A stretch of 64,000 bases of DNA. Source: Paraglaciecola sp030730205. Lineage in GTDB: Bacteria > Pseudomonadota > Gammaproteobacteria > Enterobacterales > Alteromonadaceae. Below the pieces are notes generated by a model. It did not search any database, was not told the DNA's origin, and saw only the letters and a list, made by a program, of their open reading frames with translations. The DNA lies in assembly GCF_052119645.1 (NCBI RefSeq), contig NZ_JBGQOM010000001.1, positions 434,001 through 498,000 on the forward strand, written 5' to 3'. Position numbers and translations under genes: made by a program. Shown here piece by piece: positions 1 through 9,120 of the stretch; positions within the stretch are counted from its first letter, which is position 1, and each line of letters opens with the position of its first letter.

Positions 1-2
1 AC

Positions 3-218
3 GACCTCGTTGTGCTATGCGGTGATGAAATTCCCTACGACGATACGTGGGAACGCTCTGGGGACGCTAACAGACATGAATTTCAAGCCTTTATCAAAGC
101 CTATTTAATAGAAAAACACATCCCACATATTATCGTATCGGGCTCGGTAGAGCAGAGAATCAATGCAGTGATGACATCACTATGTCATAATCAAGCACTA
201 CAACAATCCCGTGGTTAA
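3..218 (+). CDS. NadR-like AAA/P-loop ATPase, C-terminal fragment
   Basis: The reading frame is open to the left edge of the window, so only the last 71 or so residues are present. The visible part has LCGDEIPYDDTWERSGD followed by a segment running to HIPHIIVSGSVEQRI. This is the C-terminal pattern of small P-loop proteins of the AAA_28 / NadR ribosylnicotinamide-kinase type, where an acidic DxxW(x)DG-like segment is followed by a final strand and helix. The Walker motifs lie outside the window, so catalytic competence cannot be judged. A GTG at 12 is an internal codon, not a convincing start. A terminator-like hairpin follows, which separates it from the polyamine genes. Confidence 0.6.
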   Translation, partial: DLVVLCGDEIPYDDTWERSGDANRHEFQAFIKAYLIEKHIPHIIVSGSVEQRINAVMTSLCHNQALQQSRG

Positions 219-261
219 ACTGGAAATAGCCAATAAAACCACCTATTTTATTGCAGCTATT

Positions 262-298
262 GCATGCTACAAATTTACTGATAGCATGCGCGTTTTTT
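262..298 (+). terminator. Rho-independent terminator after the NadR-like gene
   Basis: GCATGCTA (262-269) pairs perfectly with TAGCATGC (282-289) around a 12-nt loop, and is followed by GCG and a run of six T (292-297). It ends transcription of the upstream gene just before the carboxynorspermidine synthase gene. Confidence 0.7.
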
Positions 299-326
299 AT
301 ATCTTAAAAACTAAAAGGATCATCTT

Positions 327-1529
327 ATGTCTCGTGTATTGATCATTGGTGCTGGCGGCGTTGCTGCTGTAACTGTCAAAAAATGTGCGCGTTTACCTGA
401 GTTTTTTGACGAAATTTACTTAGCAAGTCGCACCGTGTCAAAATGCGAAGCGCTACAAAAAGAAATTGGCGCAGACCGCATCAAAGGGGTCTTTGCTGTT
501 GACGCAGATCACGCCAGTGAAGTGGTTAAGGTAATTGAGCAAGTCAAACCTGACTTAGTGGTAAACTTAGCCTTACCTTACCAAGATTTAGCCATCATGG
601 ATGCCTGTTTAGAAACTGGCGTACATTATTTAGATACAGCAAATTACGAACCTAAAGATGTGGCTAAATTTGAATATTCTTGGCAGTGGGCTTACCAAGA
701 AAAGTTCGAAAAAGCTGGTTTAATGGCTTTATTAGGTAGTGGCTTTGATCCTGGCGTGACTAACGTTTATACCGCTTATGCAGCCAAACACTATTTTGAT
801 GAAATCCATTATTTAGATATCGTCGATTGTAACGGGGGTGATCACGGCAAAGCTTTCGCCACTAACTTCAATCCTGAAATCAATATTCGTGAAATTACCC
901 AACGTGGTCGTTTTTGGGAAAATGGTGAGTGGAAAGAAACCGATCCACTGAGCGTACGTGAAGACCTGGATTATCAAAACATCGGTGTACGCGCTTCATA
1001 TTTGATGTTTCATGAAGAATTAGAATCTATCGTTAAACACTTTCCAACACTGAAACGTGCCCGTTTTTGGATGACTTTTGGCGAAGCTTATCTAACTCAC
1101 TTACGTGTATTAGAAGGCATAGGCATGACCAGTATTGCGCCTATCGATTTCCAAGGTCAGCAAATCGTACCTTTAGAGTTTTTGAAAGCGGTATTGCCTA
1201 ACCCTGGCACCTTAGCCGAAGGCTACTCAGGCATGACCTGTATCGGTACTTATATTACCGGTATCAAAGATGGCAAAGAAAAGACTATCTTTATTTATAA
1301 CAACTGTGACCACGCTGCTTGTTATGAAGAAGTAGGCGCTCAAGCCGTATCTTACACTACAGGCGTACCTGCTATGATAGGCGCGGCTTTAATGTTAAAT
1401 GGTACTTGGAAAAAAGCAGGTGTGTGGAACATGGAGCAATTTGATCCTGATCCCTTTATGGAATTACTCAATGTACACGGCCTACCATGGCATGTCATTG
1501 AAGTAGAACAGAGCCCGTTTAAAAAGTAA
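327..1529 (+). CDS. Carboxynorspermidine/carboxyspermidine synthase (saccharopine dehydrogenase family)
   Basis: It catalyses NADPH-dependent reductive condensation of aspartate semialdehyde with putrescine or diaminopropane to carboxyspermidine or carboxynorspermidine, the first step of the alternative polyamine route. The protein has 400 residues, normal for the family, and opens with the Rossmann signature VLIIGAGGVAAVTV (residues 4-17). The catalytic domain contains the GSGFDPGVTNVY segment typical of Lys1/saccharopine dehydrogenase-like enzymes. The ATG has an AAAGGAT ribosome binding site. The decarboxylase for its product follows 94 bp downstream, which is strong context. The Vibrio partner for making diaminopropane is not in the window, so which diamine is used is unresolved. 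Confidence 0.92.
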   Translation: MSRVLIIGAGGVAAVTVKKCARLPEFFDEIYLASRTVSKCEALQKEIGADRIKGVFAVDADHASEVVKVIEQVKPDLVVNLALPYQDLAIMDACLETGVHYLDTANYEPKDVAKFEYSWQWAYQEKFEKAGLMALLGSGFDPGVTNVYTAYAAKHYFDEIHYLDIVDCNGGDHGKAFATNFNPEINIREITQRGRFWENGEWKETDPLSVREDLDYQNIGVRASYLMFHEELESIVKHFPTLKRARFWMTFGEAYLTHLRVLEGIGMTSIAPIDFQGQQIVPLEFLKAVLPNPGTLAEGYSGMTCIGTYITGIKDGKEKTIFIYNNCDHAACYEEVGAQAVSYTTGVPAMIGAALMLNGTWKKAGVWNMEQFDPDPFMELLNVHGLPWHVIEVEQSPFKK

Positions 1530-1623
1530 GTTAACGCTTTTTGCAAAAGCAATTAGGGCAGCGTCATTCAGTGACCCTGCCCTTTGATTTTTAATGAATT
1601 ACACCATTAAAGTGGACATATAA

Positions 1624-2775
1624 ATGACTGTTGATGCCGCCGACCCGATGTTAAACCCTGCGATCCCCTCGCCCTGCTATGTGTGTGAAGAAGCTAAACT
1701 CGAAGCCAATTTACAATTAATGCAACGAGTACAGGACGAAAGTGGTGTCGAAATCATTTTGGCACTCAAGGGCTTTTCCATGTGGTCTACCTTCGATTTA
1801 GTCAAACAATATCTACAAGGTTCAACTGCCAGTGCGGTGTGGGAAGCACGATTAGGTAAAGAAACCATAGGCAAACAAGTGCATGCTTTTTCGCCGGCCT
1901 TTAAACCTGCAGATATCGATCAGTTAGTAGACTTAGTTGACCACATCTCATTTAATAGCCTTGGTCAGTGGCAGCGTTATAAACAACAAATTTTGGCCTC
2001 TGATGTATCGCCAGGTATTCGTTTAAACGCAGAGCACCGCGAAGCCGAAACCGAATTGTACGACCCCAGCGCGCCGGGTTCACGTTTTGGTATTCTAGCT
2101 AAAGATCTCGTTGGTGTAGATTTAACTGGTATAGAAGGTTTTCATATACACAACTTATGTGAATGTGACTCCTTTGCTACCGAACGGACTATTCTTGCAG
2201 TTGAAAAGAAATTCTCTCAGTACTTTGGCCAGTTAAAATGGATCAACTTTGGTGGCGGTCATTTGATGACGAAGAAAGGCTACGATGTTGAACATCTTAT
2301 CGGCGTATTAAAAGCTTTTAAGGCTCGTTATCCACACTTAAACGTGATCTTAGAGCCTGGCTCAGCTGTGGCGTGGCAAACGGGTCCATTAGTGTGTGAA
2401 GTGATTGATATAGTCGAAAACCGCGACAAAATTGCCATTGTCGATATGTCAGCAACGGCACACATGCCTGATGTACTCGAAATGCCTTATCGTCCTGAAG
2501 TTCGTGGGGCGGGTAAAGCCGGAGAAAAAGCCCACACTTATCGCTTTGGCGGAAACTCTTGTTTAACCGGTGATGCAATCGACCTATACAGTTTCGACCA
2601 TGAGCTGCAAATTGGTGAACGAATAATCTTTGAAGACATGATCCATTACACCATGGTGAAAACAACCTTTTTTAACGGTGTTGAGCATCCCTCTATTGGC
2701 ATTTTACGCAAAAACGGTAGCTTTGAATTAGTGCGTAAATTCACCTACGAGGACTTCAAAAATAAATTGTCCTAG
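1624..2775 (+). CDS. nspC: Carboxynorspermidine decarboxylase NspC
   Basis: PLP enzyme of the alanine-racemase fold III / DapDC family that removes CO2 from carboxynorspermidine or carboxyspermidine to give norspermidine or spermidine. The 383 residues match the family. The likely PLP lysine is K49 in ILALKGFSMW, the phosphate-binding GGGHLMTKKGYD stretch lies near 220-230, and LEPGSAVAW follows. The C-terminal half has GDAIDLYSF, corresponding to the CxxxD-type substrate-binding strand (the Cys is in GGNSCLTGD). It follows the synthase gene in the same direction, and the two are probably cotranscribed. A long inverted repeat begins 8 bp after the stop codon. Confidence 0.93.
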   Translation: MTVDAADPMLNPAIPSPCYVCEEAKLEANLQLMQRVQDESGVEIILALKGFSMWSTFDLVKQYLQGSTASAVWEARLGKETIGKQVHAFSPAFKPADIDQLVDLVDHISFNSLGQWQRYKQQILASDVSPGIRLNAEHREAETELYDPSAPGSRFGILAKDLVGVDLTGIEGFHIHNLCECDSFATERTILAVEKKFSQYFGQLKWINFGGGHLMTKKGYDVEHLIGVLKAFKARYPHLNVILEPGSAVAWQTGPLVCEVIDIVENRDKIAIVDMSATAHMPDVLEMPYRPEVRGAGKAGEKAHTYRFGGNSCLTGDAIDLYSFDHELQIGERIIFEDMIHYTMVKTTFFNGVEHPSIGILRKNGSFELVRKFTYEDFKNKLS

Positions 2776-3192
2776 CTTCGTTGGGTAAATTTTACTTATG
2801 ACAGGAGAGTCACTCAGTAAGATTTACCCGCGAATAAACTCAAAGCAATTTAAAGTGTTAAAAGCAGGTGTGTGGCCTGTTAAACGTTGACGTTTTGCGA
2901 CGATTCTATGTAGCCAATTAGAGACAAAGTGTACTATTTTTATGGCAGCGAGAATCTAAAAAAGCGTTATTTTTCAGTCTTATTGACATTGTCCCCTCTA
3001 ACGCCCTATTGGACAGCCCCATTACGTTGCTGCTTAGCGACGCAGTGTTAAACCGTTAAAAAAGAAATATAAAAAGTGGTATAGCTTGTGCTTAGCAAAG
3101 CTAAAGATACCTGTGTTGGTTTTGTGCCTTAGAGGTAAAGATCACCATCACTCACGCAGATTACTCACAATCATAATTTAGGAACCTTTATT
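2776..3192 (+). other. Gene-free stretch between nspC and opgG
   Basis: No credible coding frame is seen in these 417 bases. They begin with the long inverted repeat at 2783-2829. Further right they hold the 5' untranslated and presumed promoter region of opgGH. I did not find a confident promoter or riboswitch. Confidence 0.5.
2783..2829. repeat. Long inverted repeat after nspC
   Basis: GGGTAAATTTTACT (2783-2796) pairs with AGTAAGATTTACCC (2816-2829), 14 pairs including one G-T. TGAC/GTCA can pair inside the loop. No T-run follows, so it is not a classical intrinsic terminator. It could protect the 3' end of the nspC mRNA. Confidence 0.6.
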
Positions 3193-4701
3193 TTGATCAG
3201 CAAATCCATTCAAACAGTGCTTCTTTGCGTCTTTGTTTTACTTACATCGACCCTGACTTTTGCGCAAGACGACAGACCCACTCATAAATTTAACCGCCAG
3301 TGGCTTGAAGAAAAAGCCAAAGAGCTTGCTGCTAAAGAATTTGTTGAGCCTAAATTAGCACCAGACAGCCCACTCAATAATTTAAATTATGATGACTATC
3401 GAAAAATCCAATTTCAACGTGGTGCAAGCGTGTGGAAAAATGAAGATCGTAATTTTCGTCTCAGCCCTATGCATCCAGGCTTCTTGTTCAAAACACCGGT
3501 TAAATTGAATTTAGTGGTGGGCGGCACATCTCGGCGCATTTTGTACACCAGTGATATTTTTAACTACGACAAAGAACAAAAAGCGGCCAAAGAAACGCAA
3601 GCTGAAGGGTATTCTGGTTTTAAATTGACCACGCCCATCAATAAACCAGATGTATGGGATGAGTTTTTGGTGTACCAAGGCGGCACCTATTTTAGAGGCT
3701 TAGGTAAAGACAATTGGTATGGCTTATCAGCCCGAGGGTTGGCAGTAAACACGGCAAAGCCCACTGGTGAAGAATTTCCAGTATTTACTGAGTTTTGGAT
3801 TGAACGGCCTAAAGAACAAGGTCAGTCTATCGTGATCCATGCTCTGTTAGAAAGCGCGTCACTCACTGGTGCATTTACCTTTAAAGCCACGCCTGGCGAA
3901 AATACCGAAATCGAAGTGAACAGTGCCTTGTATCCAAGAAAACAAATTGATTCTTTTGGCATTGGCCCCTTAACTTCGATGTTTTTATACAATGGGGTTA
4001 ACCGCACTCGTTTTGACGACACCAGACCAGCAGTGCATGATTCAGACGGCTTGTTCATGATCAATAGTCAAAATGAACGTATCTGGCGTCCATTAACTAA
4101 TCCACGCAAATTACAAGTTTCAGCTTTTGGTGATAAAACACTGAAAGGGTTTGGTTTATTCCAACGTCACCGCAAGTTTACAGATTTTGAGGATATGGAA
4201 GCCCATTATGAAGCGCGACCTTCTGCCTGGGTTGAGCCTATTGGCAATTGGGGTCCAGGCCACGTTGAATTAGTCGAAATTCCTACCAACTCAGAAATTC
4301 ACGACAACATTGTCGCTTTTTGGCAACCCTCTGAACCAATGAAAGCAAATCGTGCTTATTCGTTTCAATATAAAATTTCTTGGGGCTCAGTTTTTGCTTT
4401 GGAAGATAAGGGGGGGCGCATCTTATCTACCGCTACCGGTAAAGCTCTAGGCAGTGAGACCGTCAGAGATTTTGTTATCGACTACAGCTCGTTGAATTTA
4501 CCCGATGATGTGGTGGTAAGCGCCTCAGCCAGTACCGGCAAAATAGTGGGTACAATTCAGAAATTTATGGATAAAACTGGTTTATACCGTGTGGTTGTTA
4601 AGTTTGAACCAGGCAGAGAAGATCTTTCAGAACTGCGCGTATCATTATCATCAAAAGACAAAGCATGGGGTGAAACATGGCTTTACAGATGGAACCGTTA
4701 A
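3193..4701 (+). CDS. opgG: Periplasmic glucan biosynthesis protein OpgG (MdoG)
   Basis: Periplasmic protein needed to build osmoregulated periplasmic glucans together with the glucosyltransferase OpgH. The 502-residue protein starts with a signal peptide (hydrophobic residues about 8-23, likely cleavage after TFA at 24). The mature part carries family blocks such as YDDYRKIQF, VYQGGTYFRGLGKDNWYGLSARGLA and FGIGPLTSMF. The start is a TTG with an AGGAACC ribosome binding site 6 bases upstream; no in-frame ATG gives an intact signal peptide. The end overlaps opgH by 25 bases, so the two are translationally linked. Confidence 0.95.
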   Translation: MISKSIQTVLLCVFVLLTSTLTFAQDDRPTHKFNRQWLEEKAKELAAKEFVEPKLAPDSPLNNLNYDDYRKIQFQRGASVWKNEDRNFRLSPMHPGFLFKTPVKLNLVVGGTSRRILYTSDIFNYDKEQKAAKETQAEGYSGFKLTTPINKPDVWDEFLVYQGGTYFRGLGKDNWYGLSARGLAVNTAKPTGEEFPVFTEFWIERPKEQGQSIVIHALLESASLTGAFTFKATPGENTEIEVNSALYPRKQIDSFGIGPLTSMFLYNGVNRTRFDDTRPAVHDSDGLFMINSQNERIWRPLTNPRKLQVSAFGDKTLKGFGLFQRHRKFTDFEDMEAHYEARPSAWVEPIGNWGPGHVELVEIPTNSEIHDNIVAFWQPSEPMKANRAYSFQYKISWGSVFALEDKGGRILSTATGKALGSETVRDFVIDYSSLNLPDDVVVSASASTGKIVGTIQKFMDKTGLYRVVVKFEPGREDLSELRVSLSSKDKAWGETWLYRWNR

Positions 4702-6824
4702 CCGTGGATGAAGCCAACAAAGAATCCCAAGGAGCCATCCCGACTGAATGCCCCTTGCATATGCCACCACAAGATTTTTCTCAGCATAAAAAGGTGAAAT
4801 ATGCAGCGCAGTCTTGGTCAACGTGGTTAGCGCGATTAATCACCTTTGGTGGTGCAAGCGCCCTCACGATATTTGCTACGTATCAGATGATATTGATCGT
4901 GTCTCAAGTCGACGTAACCTTTTTGCAGTGGTTAATGGTTGGCTTTTTTGCTCTAACCTTCGTGTGGATTGCGCTGGCCGCTTGCGGTGCAATCGCAGGT
5001 TTTATTTGCCCTATCAAAGACTACAGTAAAATAGACAGTGATCTGAGCGGCAAAAAAACGGCCTTGCTTATGCCTATTTACAATGAAGACGCCGCGCAAA
5101 CTTGCGCAGCACTATTGAGTATGGGCAAAGCCTTAGCTGCACAAGGTTTCGGTGAACAATTTGAAATTTTTATTATTTCTGATTCTAATAAACCTGATGT
5201 ATGGCTTAAAGAGACCGCTGCAGTAAAAAAACTTCAACAAGCTCTCCAAGGCCAGATGCAGGTTTGGTATCGCCGCCGCTTTGACAACAAAGCTAAAAAA
5301 GCCGGTAACGTGCATGAGTTTGTGAGTCGCTGGGGCGGTCGTTATGATTATATGTTAGTGCTTGATGCCGATAGTTTATTGTGTGCAAACACTCTAGTTC
5401 AGTTAATGAAAGAGATGGCCGCAGATGAGCGTAGTGGCATTATTCAAACGCTGCCATGTCTGTATCGCGGCGATACACTATTTGCTCGCCTTCAGCAGTT
5501 TGCTGGCACAATTTATGGCCCTATCGTGGCTAACGGCATAACAGCTTGGCAAGGCGATGACGGCAACTATTGGGGTCACAATGCCATTATCCGAGTCAGT
5601 GCATTTTCTCAAGCTGCAGGTTTACCAACTTTAGGTGGGCAAAAACCCTTCAGCGGCGACATTTTATCTCATGATTTTGTTGAAGCCGCGCTTATCCGCA
5701 GAGCGGGGTGGTCTGTGCGCATGGTGCCTTTACTGAAAGGCTCATGGGAAGAAAGTCCACCTAGTTTATCTGATGTGGCAATCCGCGATAGACGTTGGGC
5801 ACAAGGTAATATTCAGCATTTGGCTGTTTTGTCGGCTAAAGGATTACGCTGGCCAAATCGTTTTCATATGTTAACTGGGATTATGGGCTATATGGCCTCG
5901 CCTATTTGGTTTGCCTTAATCATGATTGGTATTGTGATGGCTATTCAAATTCACTACATTAACGTCGAATATTTTTCCGATGAAATGAGCTTGTTTCCCC
6001 ATTGGCCGGTCTTTGATTCTGAACGCATGGTGCAACTGTTTGTTTTTACTATGGGGATCTTATTAGTACCGAAAATTTTAGGTATTACCCGCGCGATATT
6101 TACTCCCTCTTTACGTCGCCCCTTAGGGATCATCAGGCTGATTCTGGGCGCCTGTGTTGAAATCATATTTTCAGTCTTGTATGCGCCTATTTTTATGCTG
6201 ATCCACAGTAAGCACATTCTTGATATTTTCAGAGGTAGGGATTCAGGTTGGTCGACTCAACAAAGGCAATATAACGGTCTACCGTGGGCTCAATTATTTG
6301 GCCAACATATTTGGCATACGCTCATTGGCTTGGTCATGACTGCAGTATTGTACTATTACTCGCCCCCCTTATTACTTTGGTTGGCACCAACGCTGGTAGG
6401 ACTGGTATTTTCGATCCCACTTTCTGCCTTAAGTGGCAGTAAGTGGTTAGCCAAATTTTTGAGATTTTGTGGCTTGCTGTCTATCCCAGAAGAAGTTGAT
6501 GTACCGGAAATAATGCATAAACGTGACGAATACGTGGACGACTTTTCTAAAGTCACTCACGAGTTAAGTTTTGAGCAACTGTTACAACAACAACCATTGT
6601 GGGCGTCGCATTTTTCAATGACGCAAGTACCACCGGCACCAAAACGCGGATATCCGCCTATCGATAAAATTAGCGCTGAATATAAAATTGCTGATGCGCA
6701 ATCTCAACTGGAAGCGTTAAACTGGATGACGGATAAAGAGAAGCTGGCTTTATTATCCCATCACGACTCATTTACTTCCTTGCTAAAATTAAAATCGGTA
6801 AACGACATGAGTTCTGTCGCCTAA
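4677..6824 (+). CDS. opgH: Glucan biosynthesis glucosyltransferase OpgH (MdoH)
   Basis: Inner-membrane GT2-family glucosyltransferase that polymerises and exports the beta-glucan backbone. The 715-residue protein has two N-terminal membrane segments, then a cytoplasmic catalytic domain beginning near LLMPIYNED. The metal-binding LVLDADS lies near residue 230 and the RRWAQGN motif (the Q/RxxRW type of processive synthases) near 370. Several C-terminal membrane helices follow. It is shorter than the E. coli protein (about 850), mainly through compact termini. It begins inside the end of opgG, so the pair forms an operon. Confidence 0.95.
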   Translation: MALQMEPLTVDEANKESQGAIPTECPLHMPPQDFSQHKKVKYAAQSWSTWLARLITFGGASALTIFATYQMILIVSQVDVTFLQWLMVGFFALTFVWIALAACGAIAGFICPIKDYSKIDSDLSGKKTALLMPIYNEDAAQTCAALLSMGKALAAQGFGEQFEIFIISDSNKPDVWLKETAAVKKLQQALQGQMQVWYRRRFDNKAKKAGNVHEFVSRWGGRYDYMLVLDADSLLCANTLVQLMKEMAADERSGIIQTLPCLYRGDTLFARLQQFAGTIYGPIVANGITAWQGDDGNYWGHNAIIRVSAFSQAAGLPTLGGQKPFSGDILSHDFVEAALIRRAGWSVRMVPLLKGSWEESPPSLSDVAIRDRRWAQGNIQHLAVLSAKGLRWPNRFHMLTGIMGYMASPIWFALIMIGIVMAIQIHYINVEYFSDEMSLFPHWPVFDSERMVQLFVFTMGILLVPKILGITRAIFTPSLRRPLGIIRLILGACVEIIFSVLYAPIFMLIHSKHILDIFRGRDSGWSTQQRQYNGLPWAQLFGQHIWHTLIGLVMTAVLYYYSPPLLLWLAPTLVGLVFSIPLSALSGSKWLAKFLRFCGLLSIPEEVDVPEIMHKRDEYVDDFSKVTHELSFEQLLQQQPLWASHFSMTQVPPAPKRGYPPIDKISAEYKIADAQSQLEALNWMTDKEKLALLSHHDSFTSLLKLKSVNDMSSVA

Positions 6825-6848
6825 CACCGACTGTTCATTTCATCATAC

Positions 6849-7325
6849 TTAATCTTTTTCTTTGTGTGGCTTAAATATAAGCCACACAAGGTATGACACC
6901 ACAAGCACATTTAGGCTAAATGCGCCGAGCGTGAAAAGGTTAACATGCTGGTACATTTCTCGAATTTCAAACGGAATGTAAATTCCACCACTAACTAAAG
7001 CAAACCACTCAGTCCACCGCTTTTGATGCCATAAACCATACGCTTCTATAAACCGGATAAGGGTATACAACAGTACACCAGCAGCAATCAGACGAATATT
7101 ACTGGATGTAACCTGACTGGAAGCTTCAATCAAAATATGTGGATAGTGACTTGCGGGATTCAGGTGGAGGTGGCGCACTAAGCTTTCTGCAATACTTTGC
7201 ACGTTTTCACCCGCTAAGGTGTGTAAGCCAATAGCAACCATAAAAGCTAAGCAGCCCTTCGTTCCTTCCAGAATCGCGATGCTGCGCAAGACACCTACAG
7301 AATCTTTCACCCAGCTTACCTTCAA
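6849..7325 (-). CDS. DUF2127 membrane protein
   Basis: A 158-residue integral membrane protein of the DUF2127 family, function unknown. Four hydrophobic segments are visible, and the conserved family blocks RSIAILEGTKGCLAF, LIRFIEAYGLWHQKRWTEW and YIPFEIREMYQH are present. It lies convergent to opgH and 3 bp downstream of the EthD gene, so those two minus-strand genes are probably one transcript. Its last codons form a perfect 12-bp hairpin (6862-6889), which in this convergent junction may serve as a shared end-of-transcript structure. Confidence 0.8.
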   Translation of the reverse strand: MKVSWVKDSVGVLRSIAILEGTKGCLAFMVAIGLHTLAGENVQSIAESLVRHLHLNPASHYPHILIEASSQVTSSNIRLIAAGVLLYTLIRFIEAYGLWHQKRWTEWFALVSGGIYIPFEIREMYQHVNLFTLGAFSLNVLVVSYLVWLIFKPHKEKD

Positions 7326-7328
7326 TAA

Positions 7329-7646
7329 TTACTGATCACTTGCAATGAGCACAATTGGTTGACCACCTGTGGAAATTTTAACCGCATCAGCAGCCACTGA
7401 TTGCATCTCTGCACTCATCATTGTTTGTTGTAAGGCCTCCATCGAATCAAATGGCAAGCTAAACATTTGATAATACGCCGCATTTCCCAAAGGAGTAGCA
7501 TGGAATTTACTCACGGTATACGGCGGTTTATCTTTAGGTATCTTGGTCTTTTCATGAAATAAGGCAAGATGTTGCTGATAGTCTTGGTCAAATTTTTCTG
7601 CGTCGGTGGGATGAGGGTAAAGTACGCGTAAACTAGCCTTGGTCAT
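7329..7646 (-). CDS. EthD family protein
   Basis: A 105-residue single-domain protein of the EthD family (dimeric alpha/beta barrel fold). The N-terminal strand SLRVLYPHPTDAEKFDQDYQQHL and the central YTVSKFHATPLG block match the family pattern. EthD members were named for a gene needed for ether degradation, but most have no assigned reaction, so only the fold is proposed. The ATG has an AGGAGTC ribosome binding site just upstream. It precedes the DUF2127 gene by 3 bp. Confidence 0.8.
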   Translation of the reverse strand: MTKASLRVLYPHPTDAEKFDQDYQQHLALFHEKTKIPKDKPPYTVSKFHATPLGNAAYYQMFSLPFDSMEALQQTMMSAEMQSVAADAVKISTGGQPIVLIASDQ

Positions 7647-7766
7647 ATTGACTCCTGTGGATTATTGGGTGAATGCGTTTACTCAATGTATCACTGAGTA
7701 TTCTAAACATGATTATGCCTCAATGACGTAGTAATATGGTGTAAAGATGTCAAAGTAAGCGAAAAG

Positions 7767-9101
7767 ATGAACACTGATCTGATTAAACAATATTTTGAGC
7801 ACAGCTTGTTATTAGTGCAACAAACCCTCAGCACGCCATTTACATACTTACAAATTGCTATCGTCTTATTGGTTTACCTTTTGGCCTTTTTGTTAGCAAA
7901 AAAAATCCGCAATCACATCGGTGTCACAAATCATCAACCGCCAGAGACCGCCCACCCTTTACATAAACTGGCCTTTCGTTTAGGCGGCATTATTTATCCT
8001 TTGTTATCCATCATCATGTTACGGGTATCCACTGAAATTAGCGGCCACACTGCGCACACCGCGTGGGTCATTAATACCGCTTATTTTATTGCGGTCATCC
8101 TGTTTTTCCACTTTTGCATTCAGGCCTTTGTTACCCATCGATTTGCCGCAAATTTATTTAGATGGGTAGGTTTACCAACGCTGATCTTGCACTTATTAGG
8201 CTATTTACCGATTTTTATTGCTGAGCTTGAAGATGTCTCGCTAAATGTGGGAAACGTAAGTGTGTCAGCTTATGGGGTCTTACGTGTGCTAATTTTTGGC
8301 ACCTTACTTTTTTGGTTGGGCCGAGCATCAAGTAGCCTGGGTAAGGACATTATTCGCAAACAAGAACATCTTGATGTTCCTACTCGAGAGGTGTTTTCTA
8401 AACTTTTTGAGGTCGCCCTATTTTGTGTCGTATTTTTGCTTTTACTCAACGTAATGGGCATAAACCTGACCACATTGGCAGTATTTGGCGGCGCGGTGGG
8501 CGTGGGCCTTGGCCTCGGCTTGCAATCGATTGCCTCAAACTTCATTTCAGGGATCATCATCTTATTAGACCGGTCATTGACGGTAGGTGATTATGTGCAA
8601 TTGGATGATAACACCAAGGGGTTTGTCAGAGAGTTTCGTATGCGCTACGCCGTACTAGAGACCTACGATGGTAAAGATATCGTGGTACCCAATGAAATGT
8701 TTATCTCGTCTCAATTTATTAATTGGACTCACAAAGATCCCAAACAGCGCTATCGAGTTGACTTCTCAGTACCCTATGCAACCGACGTGCGAGCGATGGT
8801 GGAAATAATCAAAGTCGTCGTTGCGGAGCACCCACAAGTGATTAGCGGTGAGGACGTACCTTTTGAAGAACGTCCAGACTGTGAAATTGACAGTTTCGGC
8901 GATTCTGGCATCAATATGTTTGTAGAATTTTGGATGCAAGGTGTCGATGACGGCAAAAACCGGGTGGGGGGAGATTTAATGCTCAGTATTTTGGAAACCC
9001 TCAAAGCCCATGATATACATATGCCATTCCCGCAACGTGAAGTGACAATTCTAAACGCCGAGCAAATGGCTAAACCCATATCCAATAATAACCCGCAATA
9101 G
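7767..9101 (+). CDS. MscS-family mechanosensitive ion channel
   Basis: Inner-membrane small-conductance mechanosensitive channel that releases solutes on hypo-osmotic shock. The protein has 444 residues: about five membrane segments in residues 20-260, with the pore helix in a glycine-rich run GGAVGVGLGLGLQSIASNF (near 240-258), as in MscK/YbdG-like members. The beta domain follows (LDRSLTVGDYVQL ... GFVREFRMRYAVLETYDG). Then comes the C-terminal alpha/beta domain ending near MPFPQREVTIL. It is longer than E. coli MscS (286) because of extra N-terminal helices. Which cellular cue it handles is not visible. Confidence 0.92.
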   Translation: MNTDLIKQYFEHSLLLVQQTLSTPFTYLQIAIVLLVYLLAFLLAKKIRNHIGVTNHQPPETAHPLHKLAFRLGGIIYPLLSIIMLRVSTEISGHTAHTAWVINTAYFIAVILFFHFCIQAFVTHRFAANLFRWVGLPTLILHLLGYLPIFIAELEDVSLNVGNVSVSAYGVLRVLIFGTLLFWLGRASSSLGKDIIRKQEHLDVPTREVFSKLFEVALFCVVFLLLLNVMGINLTTLAVFGGAVGVGLGLGLQSIASNFISGIIILLDRSLTVGDYVQLDDNTKGFVREFRMRYAVLETYDGKDIVVPNEMFISSQFINWTHKDPKQRYRVDFSVPYATDVRAMVEIIKVVVAEHPQVISGEDVPFEERPDCEIDSFGDSGINMFVEFWMQGVDDGKNRVGGDLMLSILETLKAHDIHMPFPQREVTILNAEQMAKPISNNNPQ

Positions 9102-9120
9102 AGTAGCGTACTAATGCTAA

